Below, piece by piece: positions 1-9,046 of a stretch of DNA of 33,587 nucleotides. The stretch comes from Holophaga sp. (lineage in GTDB: Bacteria; Acidobacteriota; Holophagae; Holophagales; Holophagaceae). Numbering within the stretch: the stretch's first letter is position 1; every line of letters begins with the position of its first letter. The stretch lies in NCBI GenBank assembly GCA_031292735.1, contig JARLGP010000191.1, positions 1-33,587 of the forward strand, in the 5' to 3' direction. Made by a program: the position numbers and the translations under genes. The notes below the pieces were generated by a model that worked only from the letters and a program-made list of their open reading frames with translations, did not search any database and was not told the DNA's origin.

Positions 1-1
1 C

Positions 2-1303
<1,302 letters not shown>

Positions 1304-1323
1304 TCCCCGGGCGCCGTTTTCCG

Positions 1324-1359
1324 GAGCCGGACCCGCTGCAGACTCGGCGGGTCCGGCTC
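1324..1359. terminator. Perfect inverted repeat between convergent lon and alr
   Basis: A 13-bp perfect stem (1324-1336 pairing with 1347-1359) encloses a 10-nt loop. It sits 20 bases after the lon stop, and its last two bases belong to the alr stop codon. Placement between two convergent genes suggests a shared bidirectional terminator. Neither side has a T-run, so it is not a textbook intrinsic terminator; it could instead act as a 3'-end stabiliser. Confidence 0.6.
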
Positions 1360-2482
1360 AGGGCAGGTAGATCCGCGGCAGCCGGTCGTTGAAGCCGCAC
1401 AGGATCTCGTAGGGGATGGTATCGCACAGCTCCGCCATCTCGCCCAGGGAGACTTCCTCGGCCCCGTCCCGGCCGACGAGGGTGACCTCGTCGCCCACAT
1501 AGGCCTCGTCCTGGCCGATGTCCACCATGCACTGGTCCATGCAGACATTGCCGACGATGGGGTAGCGCCGGCCGCGGATCAGCACGCTGCCGCGGTTGGA
1601 CAGGGCGCGCCGGAAACCGTCGCCGTAGCCCACCGGGATGGTGACGATCCGGGTCTCCCGCCGGGTGGTGTGGGTGTGGCCATAGCCGATGCCCTGGCCC
1701 GGACCCACCACCTTGAAATAGGAGATCTTGGCCTTCACCGCGAAGAACGGGGCGATGCCGGCCAGCCTGGGGTCGGTGGCGCCGGGGAAGTAGCCGAAGG
1801 CCAGCAGGCCCGGACGCACCATGTCCAGGTGGGATTCGGGGAAGTTGCAGACTCCGCCGGAATTGGCCAGATGGATCAGCGGCCGCCGGCCCGCCTTCAG
1901 GACCCAGTCCTGGATGAAGCCGCGGAAGGCGGCGATCTGCACCCGGGCGAACTCGCTGTGCGGATCATCGGCCGTGGCCAGGTGGGAGTATACGCCCACC
2001 ACCTGGAAGCATCCGGCCCCGTACAGGTAGTCCAGCAGCTCCACCGCCGTCTCCGGCCGGACCCCGGTCCGCTGCATCCCGGTGTCCACCTCCACGTGGA
2101 CCCGGCAGGAACGCTGCAGTTCCGCGCTCTTCCGGGCGGCCAGTTCGGCCTTGTAGCGGGAGGAGAGGGTGAACTCCAGGTCCTGCCGGATCAGTTCCCC
2201 GATCTGGTTTTCATGGATGGCCCCCAGCACCAGGATCGGACGGTCGATGCCGGCCTCGCGCAGCAGCACCCCCTCCTGCAGGCAGGAGACGGCCAGGTAG
2301 TCCACCCGGGCCTCCACCGCGGCCCGGGCGATGGCCACCAGCCCGTGACCGTAGGCGTTGGCCTTGACCGGCAGGCACAGCCTGCAGTCGCCCACGAACC
2401 GCCGGATCACCTGAAGGTTCTGCTTGAACTGCGCCAGGTTGATTTCGATCCAGGCGGGATGCCAGAAGGGAATGTGGTCCAT
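1358..2482 (-). CDS. alr: Alanine racemase
   Basis: PLP-dependent racemase that interconverts L- and D-alanine for peptidoglycan precursors, in the cytoplasm. The 374-residue length is typical of the family. The PLP lysine is K40 in PVKANAYGHG. Other family signatures are GMQRTG (135-140), HLANSGG (204-210), and RPGLLAFGYFPG (223-234). The catalytic tyrosine region is GIGYGHT (Y267), and the C-terminal beta domain has VGYGDGF and GNVCMDQCMVDIG. The residues after Y267 (GHTHTT) differ from the more usual SYG-R-T/Y-T-A pattern, but the Tyr itself is present. The ATG at 2482 follows a purine-rich stretch. The gene is divergent from the exported methyltransferase-like gene and convergent with lon, so it is probably monocistronic. 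Confidence 0.96.
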   Translation of the reverse strand: MDHIPFWHPAWIEINLAQFKQNLQVIRRFVGDCRLCLPVKANAYGHGLVAIARAAVEARVDYLAVSCLQEGVLLREAGIDRPILVLGAIHENQIGELIRQDLEFTLSSRYKAELAARKSAELQRSCRVHVEVDTGMQRTGVRPETAVELLDYLYGAGCFQVVGVYSHLATADDPHSEFARVQIAAFRGFIQDWVLKAGRRPLIHLANSGGVCNFPESHLDMVRPGLLAFGYFPGATDPRLAGIAPFFAVKAKISYFKVVGPGQGIGYGHTHTTRRETRIVTIPVGYGDGFRRALSNRGSVLIRGRRYPIVGNVCMDQCMVDIGQDEAYVGDEVTLVGRDGAEEVSLGEMAELCDTIPYEILCGFNDRLPRIYLP

Positions 2483-2670
2483 CGTAAAGCCTCTGCCTTC
2501 AGTGTAGCCTCACCGGCGGCCCGTCCCCGGCGGAGCCGGACCAGCGATCTCCGGCAAAAACAAGCCTGTTCCAGGAAACCTGACTGGGATCGGGTGCACT
2601 TGATGAGCAGGTGAAGACGCTTGCCCTGTTCGGAGGCGCCATCTCTCTTTTGACCGCCGGGAGCATCCAT

Positions 2671-4575
2671 TTGATCAAGACCAGCCTCTTTTTCCTGTCA
2701 GTGTCACTCGTGGCACCCCCCTCCTTGGCCATGGAGACAGGTTCGCCCCACCCGGCGGCGCCCTCGCTGGAGGGCAAAAGCCCCTCGGTTCTTCCGGCCC
2801 CACGCCCGGGTTCCGATGCGATCCCCAGGGGTGGGGAGAAGGAGTCGAAGGCGCCCCTGGAACCGATCCTGCCAGGCCCACGGAGCGTGGAGGCCCTTCC
2901 TGGAATTAATGAAACATCAGGCGGGATCCCTGACACACCTGAACCTCACCTCCCACTCACTATTTTTGATTCATTAATGATGTCCCCCGAAACCCAAGCG
3001 TTGATCCAACGGCACGAAGCCTATTTGAAAAGCCTGGGGGGAGCGCCTGGCCACGGCGCTGCCCTGACCAAGGAGGCATTGGGAACCCTGGGTGCACTCT
3101 CCCAGATTGTGACGATTCTGTACAGGCAGGAGGAGTTCCCAGATTATCCTCGCTCGCCAACGTGCTTTCACTTGGACCGGCGATTGCCCAACCAGTTCGT
3201 ATATGCAGAAGTCAAAGTCCCGGAGCATTTGGATATTAAAGTCAAGAAAAAAAATGGTACCAGCAGGAAAATCAAGAATATAAGAATAATTGCAGCTAAT
3301 CCGGATTTGCCTGTACTGAAACGCATGTACTTTTTCCAGGACTTTTTCTCGATTCGAAGGAAGCGTTCAGGCCCGAGTGGCATGGTCTTACAAATTTCAT
3401 TTCATGAGGGGAAGGACAAGCACCTCATGGGGGTTCCCTCGGAATCACTCTGCACGGTCTTGGCTGATATATTTAATCAAGATCATTTTATCTATGAACA
3501 GGCATACATGAATGCTGATCGAGCCGCGCCTTCCAACTATTGGGTCGGGCTGGGATATAGTCCAGAAACAGAATGTTTTTACAAGAATACGCTTCATCCT
3601 TGGTTTGTGGCAAACGTGATGACCTATACCGCCGATCATCCGGGCGTCAGGGTTCTTGAGTTGGGCGCCGGGACGGGACAACTGACGATGGACCTGTTCA
3701 AGCATCTATCTGCGGCGGGCAAGGAAGCCGACGTGCTCGGCACGGAGCTTCTGGAGTGCAACGTCCTGGGTGCCATGGATGCCGCGAAGACGCTGGTTCG
3801 CGATGATCGGCGGACCTTGGCTTTCCGCGCTTGCGATTCATTGGAACTGTTGGCCCCCTGGAATTCCGGGGTCTGGGAGGAAACCGAGGCCGGAAACAAG
3901 ACCTATCTCGAGCGCCACGGCAAGCGGAGGCCCCTGGTGGTGGTCGCCTCGGGTGCAATGAACAGGCTGGTCCTGAACGATCCTTTCGAAGCCTCCAGGG
4001 TTCTGCAGAGCCTGTTCCGCAAGGGACCCGACCTGGTGCTCGTCAGCGGAATCACCGATACCCTCCTGAGCGACCGCATCATCAGGAAAACAGGCTTCGA
4101 AAGCCTTTTCTTCGGACCCATCGCCCCGGGCGCGGAAAAAGGCTATTTCGGGTATAAATTCAAGGCTAAAACGATCCATGACCTTCTGGCCCGCCACGGG
4201 GCCAGGTTGGCGGCCGATCCCTCGAACCTGGACCTTTCCTTGAGCCCGGATCCCCTGGCCATCCTGCGGGGCTTGCCTCCAGAACGCCTTGGGCAGATCA
4301 AGTCCATGGATGTGTCCCATGCTTTTTTCATGAATATCGTCGAGGTCGAACAGTTCCTTGCCTTGACCGTGGCCTCCTGTCCGGCCCTCGAGCACCTCGT
4401 GCACCATTACGGGTTCCCCGCCGATGGATTGCTGATGAAGGAAGCCATCGGCCGCATGGCGGTTCCGGAAACCGGTCCGGCCGGCCTTCCTGGAAAGATC
4501 ACGAGCGTGCCGGTGCCGGCCCAAAACCTCGCCTTTTCCAACGGCTTCATCCAGCGACTGATCGAGCACAAGTAG
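2671..4575 (+). CDS. Exported protein with a SAM-methyltransferase fold (paralogue A)
   Basis: No named family recognised. A TTG at 2671 preceded by GGGAG (2659-2663, 7-nt spacing) gives a clean signal peptide (MIKTSLFFLSVSLVAPPSLA) and a 634-residue protein; a GTG at 2611 is an in-frame alternative. A proline-rich linker (to about residue 90) is followed by an alpha/beta region. A class I methyltransferase core starts at VLELGAGTGQLTMD (328-341), with GTELLE as a candidate motif II and PLVVVASGAMNRLVLND downstream. The C-terminal ~120 residues (LSLSPDPLAILRGLPPERL, then SCPALEHL) look weakly LRR-like. The whole protein is collinear with the product of 19193-21007. A SAM-binding fold behind a signal peptide is odd, because SAM is not normally available outside the cytoplasm. 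The part coded by about 3140-3630 is much more AT-rich than its flanks. Methyltransferase activity is inferred from motif I only. Confidence 0.8.
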   Translation: MIKTSLFFLSVSLVAPPSLAMETGSPHPAAPSLEGKSPSVLPAPRPGSDAIPRGGEKESKAPLEPILPGPRSVEALPGINETSGGIPDTPEPHLPLTIFDSLMMSPETQALIQRHEAYLKSLGGAPGHGAALTKEALGTLGALSQIVTILYRQEEFPDYPRSPTCFHLDRRLPNQFVYAEVKVPEHLDIKVKKKNGTSRKIKNIRIIAANPDLPVLKRMYFFQDFFSIRRKRSGPSGMVLQISFHEGKDKHLMGVPSESLCTVLADIFNQDHFIYEQAYMNADRAAPSNYWVGLGYSPETECFYKNTLHPWFVANVMTYTADHPGVRVLELGAGTGQLTMDLFKHLSAAGKEADVLGTELLECNVLGAMDAAKTLVRDDRRTLAFRACDSLELLAPWNSGVWEETEAGNKTYLERHGKRRPLVVVASGAMNRLVLNDPFEASRVLQSLFRKGPDLVLVSGITDTLLSDRIIRKTGFESLFFGPIAPGAEKGYFGYKFKAKTIHDLLARHGARLAADPSNLDLSLSPDPLAILRGLPPERLGQIKSMDVSHAFFMNIVEVEQFLALTVASCPALEHLVHHYGFPADGLLMKEAIGRMAVPETGPAGLPGKITSVPVPAQNLAFSNGFIQRLIEHK

Positions 4576-4730
4576 TCCTCACCCGAACGGCGCAAGGAAC
4601 AATACCTTTTCCCGGACCAGACCCCGTTCGGCCCAGTGCGATGAATCTTTGGGCCGGTTCTTCGCATCCATGGGGGGTCGGGACCCCTGCCGCCTGGAAC
4701 CGTCCCGGCGCTGTCCCCTGGAGGCCGTCC

Positions 4731-5246
4731 ATGCATCCATTGATCCAGAAAATCTGTCTGGTCGCGTTCCTTCCATGGGGGGGCTTGGCCTTGGCCGCCT
4801 GGACCCCGGTTGAACTGCACAATGACATGGACCGCGCGCTGCACCTGTTCACCCATGGGGCCGCCGGCCCCCTGGTCGTGGTTCGCACCAGCGCGCTGGA
4901 TGTGGTCCAGCCCGGACTGGTGTTCGAAGCGGGCGAAGCGGTGGATCTGCCCCTCCAGCCCGGGGAAAGTCTCATGATCCGGCTGCTGAACGAGCAGGTC
5001 TGGGCCACCCAGTCCTTCAGTCTCTTCTGCGCCGATTCCAACATTCTTTCCAGGCTGACCATCGGCGGCACCGGACAGCCCGGGGCCCTGGGATGGGGCG
5101 TGGAGGCGCCCCTGGACCCGCATCCGGAGGCCCATCGATACGATCTGGTGGTGTTTCCGAGCTCCCAGCTGGTCATCCAGCCGCCGCCGGTGGCCGACGA
5201 CGGGCCGGAAGCCATGGCCAACGGCGAAGAGGGGCCGGCCTACTGA
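4731..5246 (+). CDS. Small exported protein, unknown function
   Basis: The ATG at 4731 has GGAGG at 4720-4724 (6-nt spacing) and begins a clear signal peptide, MHPLIQKICLVAFLPWGGLALAA, giving 171 residues. An upstream in-frame ATG at 4641 would bury the signal sequence and lacks a good ribosome site. The mature part appears to be a single beta-rich domain (WTPVELHNDMDRALHLF, then VFEAGEAVDLPLQPGESLMIRLLNE). This layout resembles the N-terminal domains of the exported proteins at 5463 and 17385: an early V-x-L/V-x-N strand, an aromatic-L pair, and a PG-E/T-x-x-x-L-x-V turn. It ends with an acidic tail. Function unknown; the context is the exported-protein array. Confidence 0.75.
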   Translation: MHPLIQKICLVAFLPWGGLALAAWTPVELHNDMDRALHLFTHGAAGPLVVVRTSALDVVQPGLVFEAGEAVDLPLQPGESLMIRLLNEQVWATQSFSLFCADSNILSRLTIGGTGQPGALGWGVEAPLDPHPEAHRYDLVVFPSSQLVIQPPPVADDGPEAMANGEEGPAY

Positions 5247-5449
5247 GGCGACCAGGGGGCAAGCCGAGTACCTGTGTGCTGCCAGTGGCCATGGAGAACG
5301 ACCCTGGAGGCTTCGGGCGGCGGAGGCTCGGCCCCCACGTACCTAAGGTGGCCCTTTACAGCCTGAGGATGATCCAGGAAGGGGAGGAGGTCTGCGTGGT
5401 TTACCGTGGTTCCCCGCTCCACCCAGACGAACTCAATCTGTCCCACTAG
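5247..5449 (+). pseudogene. Possible remnant of a SET-domain C-terminus
   Basis: Between the two flanking genes, one frame stays open to the TAG at 5447-5449 and reads VPKVALYSLRMIQEGEEVCVVYRG. This resembles the end of SET domains (strand, A-L-R-x-I-x-x-G-E-E-hydrophobic, then Y). No SET N-terminus or NHSC motif is visible, and upstream the frame runs out of phase through the preceding gene. The only ATG in this part (at 5291) has no obvious ribosome site. I read it as a gene fragment. The alternative is a short unrecognised ORF. The SET match rests on about 24 residues and is tentative. Confidence 0.35.
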
Positions 5450-5462
5450 CCAGGAGAATGCC

Positions 5463-7502
5463 TTGTCCCGCCCCGTCCTTCTCGCCGCCTGCGCCATCCT
5501 GGGTTCCGCCCTGATGTCCGGAGAGGTGAGCGTCAGCAACCGATCGTCGAACATCTGGACTCTGGAAAGGGTGCTGCAAGTCCATGAATCCACGTCGACC
5601 AGCAAGGCGACGGTCTGGGACCACTTCGCCATCGCGCCCGGAACGACGGCGCGCCTGGATGTGCGCGACTCCGGCACCTACGTCTTCAGGGTCCTGGACA
5701 TGAACCAGGTGAGCGGTTCAACCATCACCGTCACTCAACCCGAAGGCGGGGAGGCCCAGCTCACCCTTTCCCGGGACCAACCCTCGAGTGCCTCCCCGAC
5801 CACGCAGCCAGCCCTGCGCCTGGAATCCGGGTCGCGGATCGCGATCACCGAGTCGACCTTAACGGCCGTTCCCCAGCATGAAGGCGGGTCGAGGCGCTGG
5901 ACCCCGCTCCCGCCGCCTCCCGCCATGCCGCCCCTGCCCACCCCTCCCATCGGCCCCATGGCCTCGACGGGGGCCATGCCACCGGCGATCCCGCTGGCGA
6001 CAGACGACCTGGATTTGCCCATGGCCACCACCAGCGAACCGGACACATCCCGCGGAGAGGGCGGCGGAGCCCCGCGCGGAAGGCGCCTCCCGCCAGCCTC
6101 AGTTTCCGCGCCATCGGCAACCGCCACCCGCCATTTGATCTCCTTCCCTTTCAGCCACGCGGAGGAGGGCGAGCAGCGTATTCCAGCAACTTTGGCGGTT
6201 CTGGCCGGCACGGAGCTCATCGGCCAGTGCCGGTGCGAAGTGCAAAGAAGCGAAATCGCGATCCGGGACCGCAACCACGCGGTGTCGTTCGACGCAGAGG
6301 GACGCTTCCATTTGCAGCGGAAGGGCCTTGGCACACCGGACTTCCCGATCGTGCTGCGGGCTCGAATCCAGGCCCGCCCGATCGGATATTGCTCCATGAT
6401 GCAGACGAAGCAAAAAGGCCAATACGTCAAACTGCAGTCGGAGACCGCGCGCTCCAAGGCCAACACCCAAGCCGGAATCGAACACGCCAGCAACCTGAAG
6501 ATCATGTACGAACTCCAGGTGCCCATTCGTTATTCGGACCGGGCCATCACCATCGAATATCGAACGCCCCACAAAGAAAACGTCCGGCAAACGGGATGGC
6601 GGCTCATCGTGGGTGCCCCCGGCGGATGGGTCCCGATCTTCAGGCCGGAACACGGCGGGCCGTCAGCGTGGGCACCAGCATCTTCATCCATGCCGTCATC
6701 ATCATCGTCGTCGTCGTCGTCATCGTCATCGTCCCGGCCGTCGCCGCACTCGGCGCGACCGTCCTCGACGCCAATCCCTGAGGCGCCCGCGTCAACCCCG
6801 GTTGACGGCGCTCCCCGATCCGTCCCGGCGGCCATGCCGGGCAAGCCGCCCCTGGTCCGTTCCTTGAGATATATCCGCCACCTGGCGCCGTTGGGAATCC
6901 CCCCGGTGGAAGACGCGGTGGTGATCGAAACCAAGAATGTCATCAACCTGTTCCAGAAGAACAAGGTCTTGATCGTGGACCTGGGCAACGAAAACTTTGA
7001 AGGCTTTGCCGGCCACATGGAAACCATGCTCTTCGCCTGGGAACGGGTGATGGAGAGCGTCAAGGAACGAGAGGACAAACATGGCGGATCGCTTTACGAA
7101 TCCTGGCGACAGGCCTGGCACAGCCATGTCCGTGTCGTGCTTCCGCCAGACAGCAGGGTTCCCCCGCCCTCGCCGCGCCGGGTACGGCGCGATGACGTCG
7201 AGAACCTGGACCTTTCCGAGGACGGTCTCATGGGATACACGGTCGTATGGTCGTCGACCTACAGCCATGTGATCATCGGCAAGATCTCCGAGCAGAACCA
7301 GTTCGAGGAAAAGGCGTGGTGGAAGGAGCACGACGGCAAGCCCTTGACCCTGGAGATCGCGCATGATCTCTTGCGCCGTTACGTCTTCGAGCCGCAACCG
7401 GGCCGCGGACGGTGGGTCTCGTTCATGCCGGTTCCGGCACGGTTTCGGACCCAGCTGGTCGACCACTATGACGCCACGACGGCGGATGACGATCTGCTCT
7501 GA
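5463..7502 (+). CDS. Exported multi-domain protein with a poly-Ser linker, unknown function
   Basis: The likely start is TTG 5463, with AGGAGA at 5452-5457 and signal peptide MSRPVLLAACAILGSALMSG; a non-standard upstream start at 5406 would put 19 hydrophilic residues in front. The product is 679 residues. Regions in order: a beta-rich N-terminal domain (VSVSNRSSNIWTLERV, with PGTTARLDVRDSG); a proline-rich linker; a second beta-rich domain around DNA 6140-6650; a second low-complexity linker with 13 consecutive serines; and a C-terminal mixed domain from about DNA 6860 (VEDAVVIETKNVINLF, KVLIVDLGNENFEGF, YSHVIIGKIS). I do not recognise the C-terminal domain and see no catalytic motif. Its stop lies one base from the end of the convergent carboxypeptidase gene. 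It probably belongs to the same class as the other exported modular proteins here. Confidence 0.78.
   Translation: MSRPVLLAACAILGSALMSGEVSVSNRSSNIWTLERVLQVHESTSTSKATVWDHFAIAPGTTARLDVRDSGTYVFRVLDMNQVSGSTITVTQPEGGEAQLTLSRDQPSSASPTTQPALRLESGSRIAITESTLTAVPQHEGGSRRWTPLPPPPAMPPLPTPPIGPMASTGAMPPAIPLATDDLDLPMATTSEPDTSRGEGGGAPRGRRLPPASVSAPSATATRHLISFPFSHAEEGEQRIPATLAVLAGTELIGQCRCEVQRSEIAIRDRNHAVSFDAEGRFHLQRKGLGTPDFPIVLRARIQARPIGYCSMMQTKQKGQYVKLQSETARSKANTQAGIEHASNLKIMYELQVPIRYSDRAITIEYRTPHKENVRQTGWRLIVGAPGGWVPIFRPEHGGPSAWAPASSSMPSSSSSSSSSSSSSRPSPHSARPSSTPIPEAPASTPVDGAPRSVPAAMPGKPPLVRSLRYIRHLAPLGIPPVEDAVVIETKNVINLFQKNKVLIVDLGNENFEGFAGHMETMLFAWERVMESVKEREDKHGGSLYESWRQAWHSHVRVVLPPDSRVPPPSPRRVRRDDVENLDLSEDGLMGYTVVWSSTYSHVIIGKISEQNQFEEKAWWKEHDGKPLTLEIAHDLLRRYVFEPQPGRGRWVSFMPVPARFRTQLVDHYDATTADDDLL
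6696..6734 (+). repeat. TCD-codon microsatellite encoding 13 serines
   Basis: Thirteen consecutive TCA/TCG/TCC codons form a near-perfect trinucleotide repeat inside the exported protein gene. It encodes a flexible linker between two folded regions. Slippage here would change the linker length without breaking the frame. Confidence 0.9.
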
Positions 7503-7503
7503 A

Positions 7504-8649
7504 TCATCCGGCTGCGGCTGGTGCAGAGGTGGCTGGCAGGTCAATGGGTGGGGGGGGTCCATCCGCTGACGAATCGTGGACCGGGGCCTCCAGGGCGGGA
7601 CCCCAGAAGCCTGCGGGCACTCGTCGCAGCACCGGATGTCCTGTGAGGGTAAGCGTGAAACCTTCCCCATCACTAACCAGGCGGCCCAGGCCACCCACAG
7701 GTAGTGAGGCCAGATTGGCGATGTGACCACAGGGAAGACCGGTGAAGAGCGGGATCCCCAGGCGGGCGCGAAACCGCTCGATCACGGTTTGCAGGGTGAA
7801 TTCGGGGTGCTCCTTGTCCACGCCTTGCTGGGTGAACGCACCCAGGATGATGGCCCGCTGTTTCCCCAGGATGCCAGCGTGATAGAGCTGGTACAACATC
7901 CGTTCCACCCGGTAGGGAGCCTCGTCGACATCCTCCAGGAAGAGGATGCCGTCCTTGATGCTGGGCAGGTAGGGGGTGCCAACCAGGGAGACCAGGGTGC
8001 AAAGGTTTCCGCCCCAGAACAGCCCCTCATGGGTTCCCCTGACAGTTTGGGGCTCCTTCACCTTCACCTCGACCACTGGGCTGGTGATGGCGCGCCGGAA
8101 GCTTTGAATCATCTCAAGGTCTGGGATGGGAACCCCGAGATTGGTGTAGACCATGGGGCCCGAAAAAGTGATGACTCCCCCCTTGGCCAGCAGGGCCATC
8201 TGCAGAGCCGTGAAGTCGCTATACCCCACGATGACCGTGCCCGCCTCCCGCAGCCGAGGGCACAGGCGGGCATAATCAATTCGGTCCAGAAGCTGGATGG
8301 CGCCGTAGCCACCCCTGGGAAGCATGAGCACGTCCGGCAGGGGCGCACCTGGATCGCATAGCGCATTCAGATCATCAAGCCGTTCTGCTTCGGTGCCCGC
8401 AAAGCGGGAATCGCGGCGAAGACCGCAGCCTTGGTTGGCCACCTGGAACCCCGCCTCTTTCAGGCGCGTCAGTCCCAGTTCATACCGCCGCACATCCTTG
8501 GGCCAGCCTGAGGGGGCGATGAGACGCACCTGTGGGGCTGCCGGAACGGGTGTCTGCACCGCAAGGGAGCGGCATCCAACCATCAGGAAGCACAAGGCCC
8601 CGCCCAAAAGACCAGGCGCAGGGGGGCGAACAAGGCTGGATTGAGGCAA
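7504..8649 (-). CDS. LD-carboxypeptidase (peptidase S66, LdcA-like), probable lipoprotein
   Basis: S66 enzymes remove the terminal D-Ala from muropeptide tetrapeptides. Numbering from the TTG at 8649 (381 aa), the catalytic residues fit the family: nucleophile Ser144 in VGYSDFTAL, Glu239 in LFLEDVDEAPYR, and His309 in LPCGHIANLASLP. MLPRGGYG and the WGGNLCTLVSLVGTPY block are also present. The TTG start has GGAG about 8 nt upstream and gives a signal peptide ending in FLMVGC (Cys26), a lipobox. An ATG at 8709 would add 20 residues in front. LdcA of E. coli is cytoplasmic and acts in murein recycling. Lipoprotein export would place this copy on murein in the periplasm, as described for some other S66 members. 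It is convergent with the exported protein at 5463. Confidence 0.9.
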   Translation of the reverse strand: MPQSSLVRPPAPGLLGGALCFLMVGCRSLAVQTPVPAAPQVRLIAPSGWPKDVRRYELGLTRLKEAGFQVANQGCGLRRDSRFAGTEAERLDDLNALCDPGAPLPDVLMLPRGGYGAIQLLDRIDYARLCPRLREAGTVIVGYSDFTALQMALLAKGGVITFSGPMVYTNLGVPIPDLEMIQSFRRAITSPVVEVKVKEPQTVRGTHEGLFWGGNLCTLVSLVGTPYLPSIKDGILFLEDVDEAPYRVERMLYQLYHAGILGKQRAIILGAFTQQGVDKEHPEFTLQTVIERFRARLGIPLFTGLPCGHIANLASLPVGGLGRLVSDGEGFTLTLTGHPVLRRVPAGFWGPALEAPVHDSSADGPPPPIDLPATSAPAAAG

Positions 8650-8897
8650 GGGAAGCTCCGGTGAGGGGGAAAAGGGCTGAATAAACAAATAATGGTAATT
8701 TCCCTGCATAGGTTCCCCGCCTCTTCATCGGTGAGGTTCGCGTTCAGGTAGGCCCTGGCTTCGGCGATCCCATCGGCCGTGGGCACCCGGGCGGTCTCGT
8801 GCGGTTCCGGGAACCGGCCGTGCCCGGTGGAGAACAAGCTGGTGTGCGGCGCCTTGCTGTGAGGGCGTCCGTGGTGATGGCATTTCCCGTTTGCCAT
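8583..8897 (-). other. Possible small minus-strand ORF in the LdcA/Tiki divergent gap
   Basis: The gap between the carboxypeptidase start and the next + gene holds this open frame. Codons from 8897 down to about 8712 have the G/C third positions of real genes here and read, in part, TADGIAEARAYLNANLTDEEAGN. After that the codons turn AT-rich and the frame overlaps the 5' end of ldcA out of phase. There is no convincing ribosome site at the ATG (8895-8897). It may be the leftover of a gene whose 3' end was replaced, or chance. No family recognised. Confidence 0.2.
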
Positions 8898-8920
8898 GGC
8901 CAGTCATACCTTTTTTCTCT

Positions 8921-8949
8921 TTGATCGAAACCGGGTGTGCTCATATAAT
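8921..8949 (+). promoter_or_regulatory. Sigma-70-type promoter for the TraB/Tiki-ankyrin gene
   Basis: TTGATC (8921-8926) and a perfect TATAAT (8944-8949) are separated by 17 nt, in a local AT-rich island about 100 bases before the ATG at 9047. This is the best promoter match in the window. Confidence 0.65.
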
Positions 8950-9046
8950 GAATTGTATATATTAAGCAACCGACGGATGCGCCGTCAGGTTGAACAACCG
9001 GCGACCGGACAACGGGCAAGGGAAACACTTTATCGGAGCGTGGTTC

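Noticed and set aside
1670..2614. 314-codon open frame on the + strand across alr
   Set aside because: Antisense shadow of a clear alanine racemase; the peptide is low-complexity Gly/Val/His-rich and has no family features.
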